Program-made: the position numbers and the translations under genes
The notes under the pieces: model-generated
Told to the model about the DNA's origin: nothing
The model's input: the letters and a program-made list of their open reading frames with translations, nothing else
Database searches by the model: none
NCBI GenBank assembly: GCA_020091685.1
Contig: CM034613.1
Coordinates: 23,415,461-23,479,460, forward strand
Direction of reading: 5' to 3'
From: Lutjanus erythropterus
Taxonomy: Eukaryota; Chordata; Actinopteri; Lutjaniformes; Lutjanidae
DNA: 64,000 nt
Part shown: one piece after another, positions 1 through 12,526 of the stretch
How the letters are laid out: each line of letters begins with the position of its first letter
Numbering within the stretch: position 1 is the first letter of the stretch

Positions 1-1971
1 TGGGTTAAAATAAATGGAATACATGGAAAAATACAGTACACTGTAAAAAATACACAAAAATTTAGTGACTGTAAACCTTTCTCAATAGCGGTTTCTTGTT
101 TTCACAACAATAATGAAGCTTAGTATTGAATTTGGTCGCTAAAACCCGTACACTTAAAATGTATTGATTCTCTGGGAGCGGTTTGTTTTTGTGCCGTTGC
201 TGGAACAAAGTAGCTCCGACAGGAGCAGCTCGACCAAATAAGGTCTTTGAGTGAAATGAAGAACTGACTTTTCAAGCTGAGAAAATATGAAAGGAAGTGT
301 TTTTTTGTAAAGTTCATCAGTGTGACTGAAGAGTTCTTGGTTCAACTTAATATCTTAAAGCTGATTGAACAGGTTTTTTCAGGTACAGCTGAATTAGAAA
401 TATTTACTCTCTTTTTCTCTCTCTTTTCAGATTTAGCCAAAAAGGCCACATTTTTTTAAAGCTAAGACAACTAGTTGATTTTTTACAGTGCACAGAAAAA
501 GAAATTTAACCCATCTAAATTTTTAATACAGTGTATCTACTGTGACGTGTGAAGTCAGACACAATGTGACCTAATCCCATGATAAGACAGCAGGTCACTG
601 ATCCTATTATGATTTAAAGTTGCAGGTTTCAGATGTGACATCATATTGAACCGCGGAGCGTCCAGTCAGATGGCATCATGACATCATGGCAGCCAGCGTC
701 TATAAGGGATCTCATCAGCTTAAGTGCTTTTATGTAACGGCCCCCCCTCGTCCACATGGGCAGGAATGATAATGAGATCCCGGCGAGTCCAGATCAGATT
801 AATATCGTGCCGCCTGATATTTTGCAAAGGCACCGAGCAAGTTTGTGCAAATGCATGTGGAAATGTCTAGGATAGATTCAATCACATTTACTGAAATGAA
901 TAAAACATTTCAGTGTAAGTAAAGAATAATCTGCTTTTTGCCTGCACATGACAAAATATCTGCCCTTTGCTTGTGGTGTCTAACTGTACATGTACTGTAT
1001 ATAATTCTTCCTGTTTGCTTTTTACCGAAATAACCTGTTTCCATTACATCACCGTTGAAATGCTTCCTCAATCGGCCTGTGCAGAGGAATCACTCAGCTG
1101 GAGCCTCATGCACGCTCGAGTGAACGCCTGCGTCCTTTTAAAAGTAGTTCATGATGGCCACTGAACTAACAGGTATTGGATGCACAGCAGTCTGTTAATG
1201 GGATTGTTTGTGTGTGTGTGTGTGGGTGTGTGCCGTTGTGCAGAGTCGGGCTGTTGTGCTAACAGGCAGTTGAAAGAAAGGACTTAGTGCATTAAAGACA
1301 CTAAGAGGTGACGTGGACTTATCCCACCCAAACATATGGCTTAGGTCAAACTGTGCATGAGTGTATGTGTGTGTGTGCTTAAGAGGAACGAGGGAATAAG
1401 CTTGTAGTTTGGACCCTAATGTGAATTAACTTAGATAATGAGTTTGTCGAAGGCTTGTGTGTGTGTGTGTGTGTAGCTTGATGATATTATACACTTGGTA
1501 GGCGGCTACTTTAAGAGCCACTGACAGGCCGTAAATGTCCTGCTTATGAGTGCGTCCATGTGTGTCCTATCCTTACAAAAGTGCACGCACACACCCAGCT
1601 CCGTGCTGCCATGATCTGCCATGTGTTTATGAGCAGAGGATATGTGTGTGTGTGAGAAAGAAAAGGAAGTGGGTCTTAGTCAGGTGCCCTAGTTACACAG
1701 AAAACACACAACAGTAGGCAGACTCGTTCAGTTGTGACGAGGCTGGTTGTGTTGTTTGCCTCAAGTTTTAGGTGTTGATGAATGATTAACAGCTTATTCG
1801 TGGAGTCCAGGGAGCTGCTGTGTACCTACTGTACCTGTGCAAATAATCTCCCCAGCACATATTAATGAGCTACACCGTGTACTGTACTGCGCTCTACTGT
1901 ATAACAGGATTTTCAGCTGCAAAACATCCCCGTACTTGACACAGATTTTGTGGTTCGACGGGTAGAGTGAC
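1..1971. other. No gene recognised
   Basis: No frame with domain-like content. Short TG runs lie near 1208 and 1455. The stretch about 650-870 is less repetitive and could be conserved noncoding DNA, but this cannot be judged from one sequence. Confidence 0.5.
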
Positions 1972-2480
1972 TTAAAGGGAAAGCTTGGATTGGATTTAAT
2001 GTGGGGTTGTTTGAGGTACTTCTTGATAGTGTCACAGAAGCTGAGTGGGCAGAGTCAGTGACAAAATGAATTTTAGCCACTTTTAAAAAAGTCCACGTAA
2101 AAAAAACTCAATATCAGTTTAAGTGTAAGCTCTATTAAGAATATTTTCACTCCAAACCAACCAAACTCCATATGTAAAATCTGTAATTTTAGCTTGCAGA
2201 ACACAGGAGCTGCTGCTCCACCACTGCCTCGATCTATTCGTTTCTCTTTTACTACTGTGATCTGAGCTGTCTTTTCAAAACACCTAAGTAACACAAGAAC
2301 ACAAACAAACTAATAGTCTGTTTTCTGTGACGTAAAATGACTGATTTTTCCCATGGACTTTGGTTGGTTTGGAGAGAGTGATATTTGGTTTAAATAACGG
2401 TGGTTTCCAGTGAGAAAAGGCTGTCTGATGGCAAAGTAAAACAGCAACCCCACATTAAATAATGCAAACTATCCCTTTAA
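1972..2480. mobile_element. TTAA-bounded foldback MITE, family A copy 1
   Basis: Bounded by ttaaaggga and tccctttaa. The halves are inverted copies of each other (accaaccaaactccat near 2157, and actttggttggtttgg near 2358). No coding frame is present. The TTAA borders suggest a piggyBac-like mover; this is inference. Confidence 0.6.
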
Positions 2481-3543
2481 TGAGTGATTTCAGTCAATGG
2501 ATGTCCTTACATGTGAACAAAATGAAGTACGTGTAAAATAAAAGCAGCTTTACTGACAGATATTATGGAAAAACTATATATTTCACAGTCTAGTAAGTTG
2601 TTTTATGTTCTCATAACGGTTAAAGGGTTTAATCCAGAACTTATAAATAGATATTTTCTGCACTTAAACTCATGAAAATCTTTATGGGGTAATGTGTGAA
2701 ACTGTTAAAACTGTTATCATCCGTTCTCCCACAGTCAGCACGTCAATACCACGCTGGGAAGAAAAATTGCATGCATGTTTTCTAGGGCCGGGTATCGTTA
2801 AAAAAAAAAAGTACAATACCAGTACCAATACCAGTACCCTTTAAGTGATACCTATGAAGAAAACCTTATAAATAGTCATTTTTTTCAGGATCTTGGTACC
2901 AAAATGAATTGAATCCAGGTATTGTTGGTACTGGCTTATTTCATTTACTGAGTTTTCAGTACTGAGTGCTGATACCCACTCGTGTTTTTGTGTGCTTTCT
3001 AGTATATGAGTGTCTGTTTGTGGTGTTGAGTACAGTGCGCTGTCAGCTGACTCCAATCCTGCACAACACTAAAAAAAACTCACAACATTCTGCCGGCGGT
3101 GGTGATGACAGTTGAAGGTGAAGAGCAGGGCGTACAAAGTGCTGCACTTTGCATGCCCCGCTGCTACCCATTAAGTTTTAAAGGCACAGTTCCATTAATA
3201 ACCTCTATAAATGTCATTTACAACACTATTTATAGTAGAAAGTGAACTGAAGGTTAAACATTAATTGAATTAACAAATTAGCAGTTCAGCTGCTTCATGT
3301 TAGACACTGATGAGGTGAATATTTCTAAATGTAAAGTGTTGTTTTTTACAGTTGTGTGTGAGCAGCAGCTGAGGTTATTTTTCATGCTGGGACTGTGAGG
3401 ATAATGTGAAGTTCAGCGCTCTGCACATTTGGTTCTTCACTGCGAGGTCTTGTTTACTGGTTCTGTTAAACATCATTCGTTTGTTTTAGCCAGTGTGACT
3501 GTTTTGCATCGTGAGTGGGTACTGAGTTTGCATGTCGTCATTG

Positions 3544-4185
3544 TTAAAGGGCAAATTCGCCACTTTTTATGGGGGATGTCCAGTCAGCGCTGATGGAAAA
3601 TGAAGTCAGTTGAAGCAATAAATTCCTCAATGTGTGCTTTATTGACTGAGAGAGCTCTAAGCTTCTAAGTTCTAATGTTCCAAAATCTGTTGTTCTTCCT
3701 GTTTCCAGTGATGTCATAGTGATGTAGCCGGTATTTAAGAAAGAAGAACTGCAGGTTATTTCAGCTTGAAAGTCTCGTCCTCTGGGTAGCCAGTGGGCGT
3801 GCTAGATCAGCATTTTTGTCAGCTAACGATAAGTTTTGGCCAACAAGTCCATGGCAACAGGGGTGAATGCATCAAAAGCTTGCACGCAATGCATCCTGGT
3901 ACATGTAGGCACTGATTTCACGGTTTTGCGCGCAGGAGAACTCAACTCATTTTTATATGCATAACACCTTTCATTCACACATGCAACCCAAAGTGCTTCA
4001 TGAAGCAAAATGAAAACAACACAGGTAAGAAACAAATAAACACAATAAATAAATAAATGAGTGAAAACAAATCTATGAATAAACGTAAAAACTAAAAACT
4101 AAAGTTTCTAACATTACTCCAAATTAAAAAAAAACATCATCATTGACTGGGCATCCACATGAAAAGTAGTGAATTTTCCCTTTAA
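3544..4185. mobile_element. TTAA-bounded MITE, family B
   Basis: Left end ttaaagggcaaattcgccac and right end gtgaattttccctttaa are inverted repeats about 34 bases long, with TTAA at both edges. Inside at 3955-4060 sits a separate AT-rich repeat tract. No coding frame is present. Confidence 0.6.
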
Positions 4186-5245
4186 GTGCTTTAAAATTTA
4201 AAGCTTCAATTTAGTTGCTCTTAAAGAACAAAGCTGTGAGTTTGTGGCAGATAAAGGGAATGAAAATTATGAAAATAACTGCTGCTAACACAACCCCACA
4301 CTGCAAAAAAACCCCAATATTTTCACCAGGATGGAAAGTCCTGTTTAATGATGCAAAGAACTATAACTTCCTGTGCAACAGCTTGTTTTGAACAGTTCAT
4401 CTGCGCCGAATGTGCCACTATAACAACTCAACCATGTGGATTAAACACAAATATAGTATTAATATTTTAGTTTCAGCTGTAAGAGATTGCAAACAAGTAG
4501 AAAGCAGTGTAGACGAGACATGTTTGGTTAGGAGAGACAGGGAATGAAGGACAGACAGAGAGAGTGAGTTAATGGACTAGTCAATTATTCACTCCTAACC
4601 TTTTTAACCGTCTGTTATTTCAGCAGATCACTTTAGACAAGCTTGAATTGCGTGTTTAAGTGTGCGTTTGTGTATGTGTGCCTTGACAAGAGCCATGCGT
4701 GCTGTATGATGAGTATTTACATGCTGCTGGCTTCTGATATATGAAGGGTCCTTATGAAGGATGCATGAATGAGCTATAAGCCCACACTATGGACTTCACT
4801 TTGACCTTTATGAGGTGTGATGTTTTAAACATACACACACATTCTAGTCCACGCTCGTGTGTCTTTTCGCAGTGTTTTTGTGCGTTTGCTTATCTGTGTG
4901 TATGTGTGTGTGTGTGTGTTAGCTGACGGCTTGTCAGCAGGCCAGCCCAACCATTGTGAAGCAGTCACTGCTGTTCTATTGGCCTCGCAGCTATCAACCA
5001 CTGATAAAGATGTCAAATAACACGCACTGTTAATGTTATGAAAATAACTCGGGGGGCCAGAGAGGAAACCGTCGGCGACATTTTATTTTGGACAGACTGA
5101 ACTGAAATTGCATTCTAAGAAGCTTCATCATACAGTAGTAGCAAACAGACTGGTATATTTATGTGTGTGTATGTGGGGTTGTAGTTGGTACTCATCAATA
5201 CACAGGCTCCCAGTTTGAGGACGCAGTAGGGGTACAAACACTGAG

Positions 5246-5781
5246 GTCCACATAAAAAAATTCTACATCAGTTTAAGTGTACGTCATATTTAGAATATTT
5301 TCACCACTTTACTTTGCCGTCAGACAGTCTTTTCTGGCCGGAAACTGTCGTTAAACGAAACAAATGTCGCTCTCTCCAAACCAACCAAACTCCATAGATG
5401 AAATCATTGATTTTACCTCGCAGAACACTTGAGTTGCTGTTCTTTTGCTGCCTCGATCTGTTAGTTTGTTTGTGTTATTGTGTGACTTCAGTGAATCCAA
5501 ACTATCATTTAAAGCACTGAAGTCACCCAAATTGCAACAGATCAAGGCAGTGGTAGATTATTGACTCCCATGTTCTGAGAGGTAAAATGACTGATTTCTC
5601 CTATGGAGTTTGGTTGGTTTGGAGAGAGTGATATTTGGCTTATATAACAGCAGTTTCCTGATGGAAAAAGCTCTCTGATGGTAAAATCAAGCAGTGAAAA
5701 TATTGTAATTATAGTGTGCCAACCTCCATCCATAAGCACCTCACACAACCACACTTCAAATAATTAGAACTATCCCTTTAA
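5246..5781. mobile_element. Foldback MITE, family A copy 2
   Basis: Shares with 1972-2480 the blocks ttctacatcagtttaagtgt, tctccaaaccaaccaaactc and ggagtttggttggtttggag, and ends at actatccctttaa. The left end is eroded. Confidence 0.6.
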
Positions 5782-5920
5782 AGGGTCAAGATACAGTTTA
5801 AATGCTTACATATATCATATAATAGCTCTTTCAAGTCACATAGACGCACGTACAAAAGCTGATCAGCAGGTTGAGGTGCAGCTAAAAGCCATCATGCAGA
5901 CAGAGCTTTCCTTGTTAGGT

Positions 5921-5923
<3 letters not shown>

Positions 5924-5992
<69 letters not shown>
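5924..5992. repeat. (CA)n microsatellite
   Basis: About 34 uninterrupted CA units, 80 bases before a second array. Confidence 0.95.
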
Positions 5993-5997
<5 letters not shown>

Positions 5998-6071
5998 CTT
6001 AGTTTGCCAGGAATGAGCTCAGGGTCATTAATCTTGCTTTGCTTGGAGAAAACTGGCCAAAATCACCCTCT

Positions 6072-6074
<3 letters not shown>

Positions 6075-6128
<54 letters not shown>
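6075..6128. repeat. (AC)n microsatellite
   Basis: About 27 uninterrupted units. A third short CA run lies at 6172-6185. Confidence 0.95.
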
Positions 6129-6130
<2 letters not shown>

Positions 6131-6189
6131 AGAGTTCACGTGCATACACACTCTTATGCCACATACTCTCACACACACACACACAAACA

Positions 6190-7784
6190 TGTACACAAGC
6201 TGGCAGGCAAAAGAAATACACTGTCTAAAGCTTTCCTTTTGTTTTCGAAGAGTCTTTTAAAATGCCTCCATCTTGTTTTTTTCACTTGTAAATGAACACC
6301 GTCTCTCCTCTCTGTGAAGCTCCGCCCTCCAGGTGTGTTCCCACATACAGGTGCAACCACATGTATGCATGTGTGTGTGTGTGTTGCTATGCATAAATAA
6401 ATAGACCTAGACAGGGTGGTGCAGCTCCACTGGTATTCCACTGGTTTTGTTTTGGGTCACTCACCATTTGAACGCGAGTATTTGCTCGTCTGTTATGCAA
6501 GTGTGTTCTTCACAAATGCACAAAAACAAATCCGACCTGCTAGATGATGATTGTTTGGGTGGTGAACAGGGATTTTACACTGTGGGGCCACCGCAGTGAA
6601 CAAGAGGATTTGATGTGGCCTTTTAGTGATTATGAAGGCAGGGGGTACAGAAGATTAAAGTAGATGTTTCCCTCTTATTCTTACTGCTAACAGAAGCTGT
6701 TCTTTTAACCACAAGCCCTTGATTTGTTGTGTTTTTAAAACTTATTAAGGCTTTGCATCAGAGCGTGACTGATACACCGGCATGGCTGATATAATTAGCT
6801 GATTCTAGGTTGTCACAGATATGTTGTATTTGCATATATATAGACTATCTTTCTCAAGAATCACTTACTGCACCTTTAAGCAAATAAAACAGGATTCAAT
6901 TACAAATAAAACTTAATACATTCAAAATATAGAAGTATAGGTACTTTAATGTTGCAGTTGATAAAGGTGGAGCTAATTTTAACTGCGTTCTATACTGTTT
7001 TTAGGTAGTTTAAGTAACAATGTACAGTGAGCAGGACATTAATTTGCAATAATGACCTGCTCGTTGTACATTATATCACAGGGTGATTCAACCAGCAGAT
7101 AAGAAGAAGAGGAGATAAAAATAGTCTGTTTTAAGCTGTTTTCAGTGATGCAAATTTGGGGTCAGAGTGGGACAGAAAATTAGGAAGAGAAAAAGAGGAG
7201 CTAAGAGAGGACATGTCCTCATCACCGGGAGAAAATGAAAAGATGAGAAAGAAGGGCAGGAAGTCAAGACAAGCTGTCGTGTCCTGTAGACCGATTGCAG
7301 CCTGAGAGAAGGAGAGATGAAAAGAGGAGTTTTTTCCCCCCTCCTCTATCTGTCTCTCCCTCCCTCCCTCCCTCGCTCTCTCGCTGTGTGACCCGCTCTG
7401 TCTCTCCCTTTGGGTTTAATCAAGCAGACACTTGGTTCGACCCGTTCCGGGGGGGTGGATTTATCATCAGCGGGCATTAATCTCTGTGACAGGGGCTTAT
7501 TAGATGAGAGCGACCACCCCTGCTGGCTCACACAGTGGACGGAGCCGGCGCTGACACACGGAGGTGGCTGAGGGGAAAGTCACACCGGAGGGAGGGCTGG
7601 GATTTAACTTTAAGAAACTACCTATTTCCTCTGAGGAAGACGGAAGTGACAGGGATTTGTTTTTATTTAGTTTGACAGCAGAGAACTGCCGCCTTTGTTT
7701 GGAAGGTCAACATCAATTATGTGCAGAGGAAGCTGGTGCTGTCCATGTCAATATCACTACACCGCACTGCTCCGTGTGTGAGAA
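6190..7784. other. No gene recognised; pyrimidine-rich and GC-richer block near 7.3-7.56 kb
   Basis: A CT-rich run at 7335-7400 is followed by 150 bases of unique, GC-richer DNA. The only fair-sized frame here (7564-7848) runs into foldback copy 1 and has no recognisable domain. A distal promoter for sema4f is possible but unsupported. Confidence 0.4.
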
Positions 7785-8475
7785 CGCTCTCAGAACAGTG
7801 GGTTCCAGGAGGGTTCTACCTGAGGGGCTGAGAACCATTTGCTTCTGAAGAACTCTTCTGGAAGAAAGGGTTTGTCAAGGGTTCTTTGTAGGACTAACAT
7901 TTCCATTAAGAACCTTTTTCACCCAAAGAACCCATTGGAAGAAAGATTGTTGAACTCTGTCATCACGCCTTAAGATATAAAAAGGTTCTCTGTAGAACCC
8001 CCTCAGTGTGCTCTAGATAAAACCGTAGGAATATAAAAGGCGTCCTGGTAAACCCCTCTGGTTAGGTTCTTGATAAAACCCTTGGAATATAAAAATGTTC
8101 TCAGGAGAGCCCTCTGAACAGGTTCTACATAAAACCCTAGGTAGAACCCCCAGAGAAGGATCTGAGTGGAATAAGAGAGAGAAGGGTTCCAAGAGTGTTC
8201 CTCCTGAAGGACTGAGGTTCCACCCAGAATGGTTCTGAAGCTTTATTTATCAGAGCTTTATTTATAAGAGTATAGAAAGGTTCTCTGTAGAACCTCCCAT
8301 AGGGTGCTGTGGGCGCAACCTTTCGTAGATGGTTCTAGGTATAACCCTCTGTAGAACTCTGGTTCCAAGTGGAGCCTTTATAAAAGGTTCTACCAGGAAC
8401 CAAAAAGGGAGCTCCCATGAGGACAAGCTGAGAAACTCCATTATGATTCTAGTTAGCATCTTTATTTCTAAGAGC
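7785..8475 (+). mobile_element. GGTTCT/AGAACC foldback element, copy 1
   Basis: Left end cgctctcagaacagtgggtt, right end ctagttagcatctttatttc then taagagcg, matching the ends of copies at 19.1 and 21.2 kb. The inside is filled with GGTTCT and AGAACC words and about three units of a 57-58 base repeat (7975-8160). Around 8185-8245 a second left end begins, so this copy looks composite. Confidence 0.6.
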
Positions 8476-8513
8476 GTACACGTCCTTTTAAAGCATTGTA
8501 AGGTACACATTTA

Positions 8514-8550
<37 letters not shown>

Positions 8551-11052
8551 TGTGTGTCCTCACACATGAATGACTGATCTTTAGTCTGATTACGTAATGA
8601 CACAGCAGCTCTGCAGAGTTTTTGTTCCGGCACAGTGTCTCCTCGGGCTGAGCGAGGATGTAATGAGACTCATCCTTTCAATACTTTATAAAGTCCTGCC
8701 GGCTGCGGCGTCTTCACCCAGCTGCACTTTACTCAGCTCCTCTCGCTCAGCTGGAGTTACGGGTCGTGGCATCGCTGCAGAAAGGAAGCTGAAGGGAGCG
8801 TAAATCTTTCTGTGTTGAGATGCTGAACTATGCTGACTCACGCTTCTGCGCGCCAGCTAAGCAGCGCGCACGTCGGGCCAATCAGGAGATGGAACTGAGC
8901 GATCCTGGGCACCATGGCGATAGCATGCAAAACAGGTTAATGAGCAGCACAACATGCTGGTCAAGGAGCAGCATCCTGCTTGTGCTTCAACAAATTAGGG
9001 ACATTTGCACCTCATTTTGTCCTCTGCAGTTTAATTTACACTCTGTCTTCTCTTACACCAGCTGCCATATTGCACACAGTTGATAAAAAATGCTGATGTG
9101 CTCATCTGGTTGTCTTCTCTTGCCACAGCGTGCAGACAGCAATAAGATTTACAAGCAGAAGGGAGTGCTGTGTGGACTGTTTTTTGCCCGTAAATGAAAA
9201 AAAATTTATTAAATGTTTTCTTTATTTAAAACAGGAGGTTTGCAGTATTTCTTTTCCCTCCCTGAATTGTGCCTGCAGGGTTCTTCTCAGGCTGTGTACG
9301 CCTCCGACATGTCCCAAATCCATACTGCATACTAATTCTAAGCAGAGTTTGAGTATCTAGTGTGCGTACTCTGGCAAAGCGACCAAAGAAAGGACACTTG
9401 AAACAATAAGCATACTTAAACAACCCTTATTTTTTTTAGGATTCTCCCATAGTTCAATGTAGAAAGGTGCTGCAATGATTAAATGTTTATTAATCAACTA
9501 TTAAATTAATCGCCAGTGATTTCTTCAGTCCTCGATTTCTTCACGTTCAGACTCTTATTTTGAAATTTTATTTTTCAGTGCACAGGTCACTGACGATGAA
9601 CTGTCAGCTTCATTTAGCACAACAAGTCGATTCTCTCTGTGTTTCACTGTATTTATTGTACCGCTGCAACAGTCCTTAAATGCTTTTTGTTGATTTTTAG
9701 TTAATAAAGTCACAGATACACAGTAAAGAGCTAAAATCCAGCCCTGTAGCGGTCATTCGCCCCCTGATCTCGAAGCTGTAATTTTGCAAGGGTGATTCAC
9801 TCAAAAAGGAGGTCAAATCCAGCCACAGAGTGTGTGTCGGTGAGTGGTCAGTTAGGAGGAAACACATGGAGGATGTTGCCACTGTAAAAGTTGCATTCCA
9901 GGAAAAGACTCTGGAGGCTAATGCAATTAGCTACCTTACTCCACAGCGCGGCCGCATCGCCGCAGCCGTAAACCGTCCGCCTCCGTCCTGCTCTTGCTCC
10001 GCTCCTTATCTTGTTTCTGGGCGCTGCAACAATCTGGCAGCTCGTGGCTGATGACTGACCTCTTCCAAGCTGACCCAATTTTTTCTGTTTCACAACACAC
10101 AGACTCACATTCGTGCAAACACACACATGCAGTCGTAGAGCAGGTCCTGCAGGTGCGTGAGATTGGCAGGAACGAGTGAGGGGGCGGATAGTACCTGGGG
10201 ACACGGGTTCTCCATAACAGCCTAAAGGCAAGTGTACAGAATGTATGTATGAGAGTGTTTCTCCTTATCCTAGGGAAAGCCTTTTGTTAAGTATTCTCTT
10301 TGTCTTTATCTATACCATACTTTGGATTCTTTTAAATATTCTGGTCTTTTTTTATTGTTTACTTTGACTGCTAGAACAGGCTTAAAATTATTTAAAAGAA
10401 AAACAAAATCTGGATGAAAAGCTGATTAAAAATACAATTTGCAACAACCAATTTGTAGTTTAACTTCCTCCTTTTTTTACTTATTTATAGGGCCTCTGGT
10501 GCACAATCAGCAGCTCATTTGTGTTTTCTCCCCATTTTTCTCTTTTCTTCTTATTATTACTGGAAGAGTTTGAGAGCTGTGCTCATCCCTAGAGGACCTA
10601 ATTTAATCTGCTGAACTATAGTGGTCAGCATCTTCTGCAGCAGGAAACATAACAACAACAACGACTTGTGAATATCTGTGAAATCAGAAACCACCGATTC
10701 TTAGTAAATGTCCTTTACTCAGTAAATGTCTGAGTGCGTGACCCCGCACATGTCAGTTCTCCTGCGCTGTACAGACGTTTCTCAGAAGAGTCGGATCAAG
10801 TGAGCGAGAGAGAAGCACAAAAGAGCAGCCAAACTTGTTTTTCTCTGTTAACCTGAGAAGATCAGTTTACTGGAAGTCTGCGGGTTGTTTCCAATGAATT
10901 TGTTGGCAATGATGTTTATTTAAAAAAAATGTGAATTTCTTCATCTGTGCCAGTTTTTGTCTCTCCATCTCTTTCACACAAAGTCGCTCTTTGCTGTGAT
11001 GTCTTTGCATCTTACCTTAATGTCCCTGTCAATCACACAGTGCAGTCAGTAT
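8476..11052. other. No gene recognised between foldback copies 1 and 2
   Basis: Contains the worn repeat at 9.46 kb. The longest minus-strand frame (9848-10231, 127 codons) shows no family motif and no splice or promoter context. Confidence 0.45.
9460..9610 (+). repeat. Worn piece of the same AATCGATTAATCG-type repeat
   Basis: The left part tgctgcaatgattaaatg, then caactattaaattaatcgcc, matches the start of that family. The rest has diverged. Confidence 0.4.
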
Positions 11053-11774
11053 CACTCTTAGAAATAAAGGTACTAGCTAGAACCATGTAGGGCTCTTCGG
11101 CTTTTCACAAAAGGAGAACACCTTTTTGGTGCCTGGTAGAAGCTTTTACAAAGTTTCCAAACGGAACCCTTTGGTCCTGCACAATCCAGTATGCCACAAC
11201 CATGTTGGTTCCCAAGGAAAACCTGCTATTTTCAGGTGCTTGAAATGGAACGGGGCTGGTTCCATGTTGGTGGAAAAGGCCTGTTTGAGGATTGTACCGA
11301 GAACCCAACACAAAGGGTTATAAGTAGAACCATCTGTGATAGGCTCCACCCAGAAATCACTATGAGAGGTTCTACAGAGAGTGTAATGGTTCCCCCCTGA
11401 ACTTTCTCTTGTGGGTCTCTCATAACCTTTCAAAGGGTTTCATCCAGAACCCACACAGGAGTTCTACCAAGTGCCCATGTATATTCTTAGGGTTTTACCA
11501 AGAACCCTCCCAGGGGTTCCTACTGAGAACCCTTTTATATTTCCAGGGTTTTATCTAGAACCCACCCAGGGGATTCTACCAAGACCCTTTTTATATTCCA
11601 AACCCATCCAGCTGGTTCTACAGAGAACCCTTTTTATATTCCAAGAGTTATAACTCCCATGCTTTCAACAAAAACTGTTTCTTCCAAAAGGATTCTTCAG
11701 ATGGAAAGGGTTCTTAATGGAACCCTTAGTGGAGAACCTCAGCCGATGAGGAAGAATCCTTATTTCTAACAGTG
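11053..11774 (-). mobile_element. GGTTCT/AGAACC foldback element, copy 2 (inverted)
   Basis: Starts cactcttagaaataaaggta and ends tatttctaacagtg. It is the reverse orientation of the other three copies: its left end is the complement of their right ends. Three minisatellite units with tttatattcca spacers lie at about 11460-11650. Confidence 0.65.
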
Positions 11775-12252
11775 TGCAGCAAAGCCATTTTACTTGCTTT
11801 TGGTTCAGTAATTTTTTATTCTGGGACACTTTAACACGAAACGTGGGTTAAACCTGAACAAAAACCCTCACGCTTCTGCTTTCTGAAATATCTCTGTCGC
11901 CACCAGACCACTGGTACTTCAGATTTAGCTCTACTTCCTGTTGCATGCGACTAATTCAAAGCTTAACTCTCAAATGACTCTCGCTGACAACATGAACAGC
12001 AGAGCGAAGTTCATAAAGCATCGAACACAAACACACATTTACATACACACAGGTTTTGCATAAACATGTGAGAGCCTTTCCTGCACTGCCCCAAACACTG
12101 TGTGTGTCTCCATTGTATTGGAGATGGGGTCAGGAAGGAAAGCCCCGCCTCCTTATTTCCCCTTGTCGCCCAGAGTGATGATGACGTCACAGAGGAGCCC
12201 GGAGATGCAGGGCATCGTGGGAAATGACCTTTGGACCTCAGCGCATGAGGAT

Positions 12253-12280
12253 GCGCGCAGGCGCAGGCGCAGGCGCAGGC
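12253..12280. repeat. (GCGCAG)n hexamer repeat
   Basis: Four tandem GCGCAG units directly followed by a CA/TG-rich stretch. Confidence 0.8.
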
Positions 12281-12305
12281 ACACACGCAAACACATTCAC
12301 GAACA

Positions 12306-12526
12306 GTGTGTGTGTGTGTGTGTGTGTGTGTACTGTATGTGTGCATGAGTGTGACCCGAGAGGTTTAGGAAAAGAGAGGGAGATATATGAAATCAGGTTA
12401 GGGGGTTGGACTCAGGGGAGAGTGGGGATCTCATCTCCAGACACTGGAATATTCTACCGATGTCAGCAATTTGTCACTGTGTGCACGCTTGTGTGTATGC
12501 GTGTGTGTGTGTGTGTGTGTGTGTGT
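12306..12526. repeat. Two (TG)n microsatellites
   Basis: TG runs at 12306-12331 and 12501-12526, separated by unique DNA. Confidence 0.85.

Noticed and set aside
7564..7848. 94-codon plus-strand frame with several cysteines
   Set aside because: Its second half lies inside the foldback element at 7785-8475 and no matching exon follows.
9848..10231. 127-codon minus-strand frame
   Set aside because: No recognisable domain, no splice or promoter context, and a composition like the surrounding noncoding DNA.
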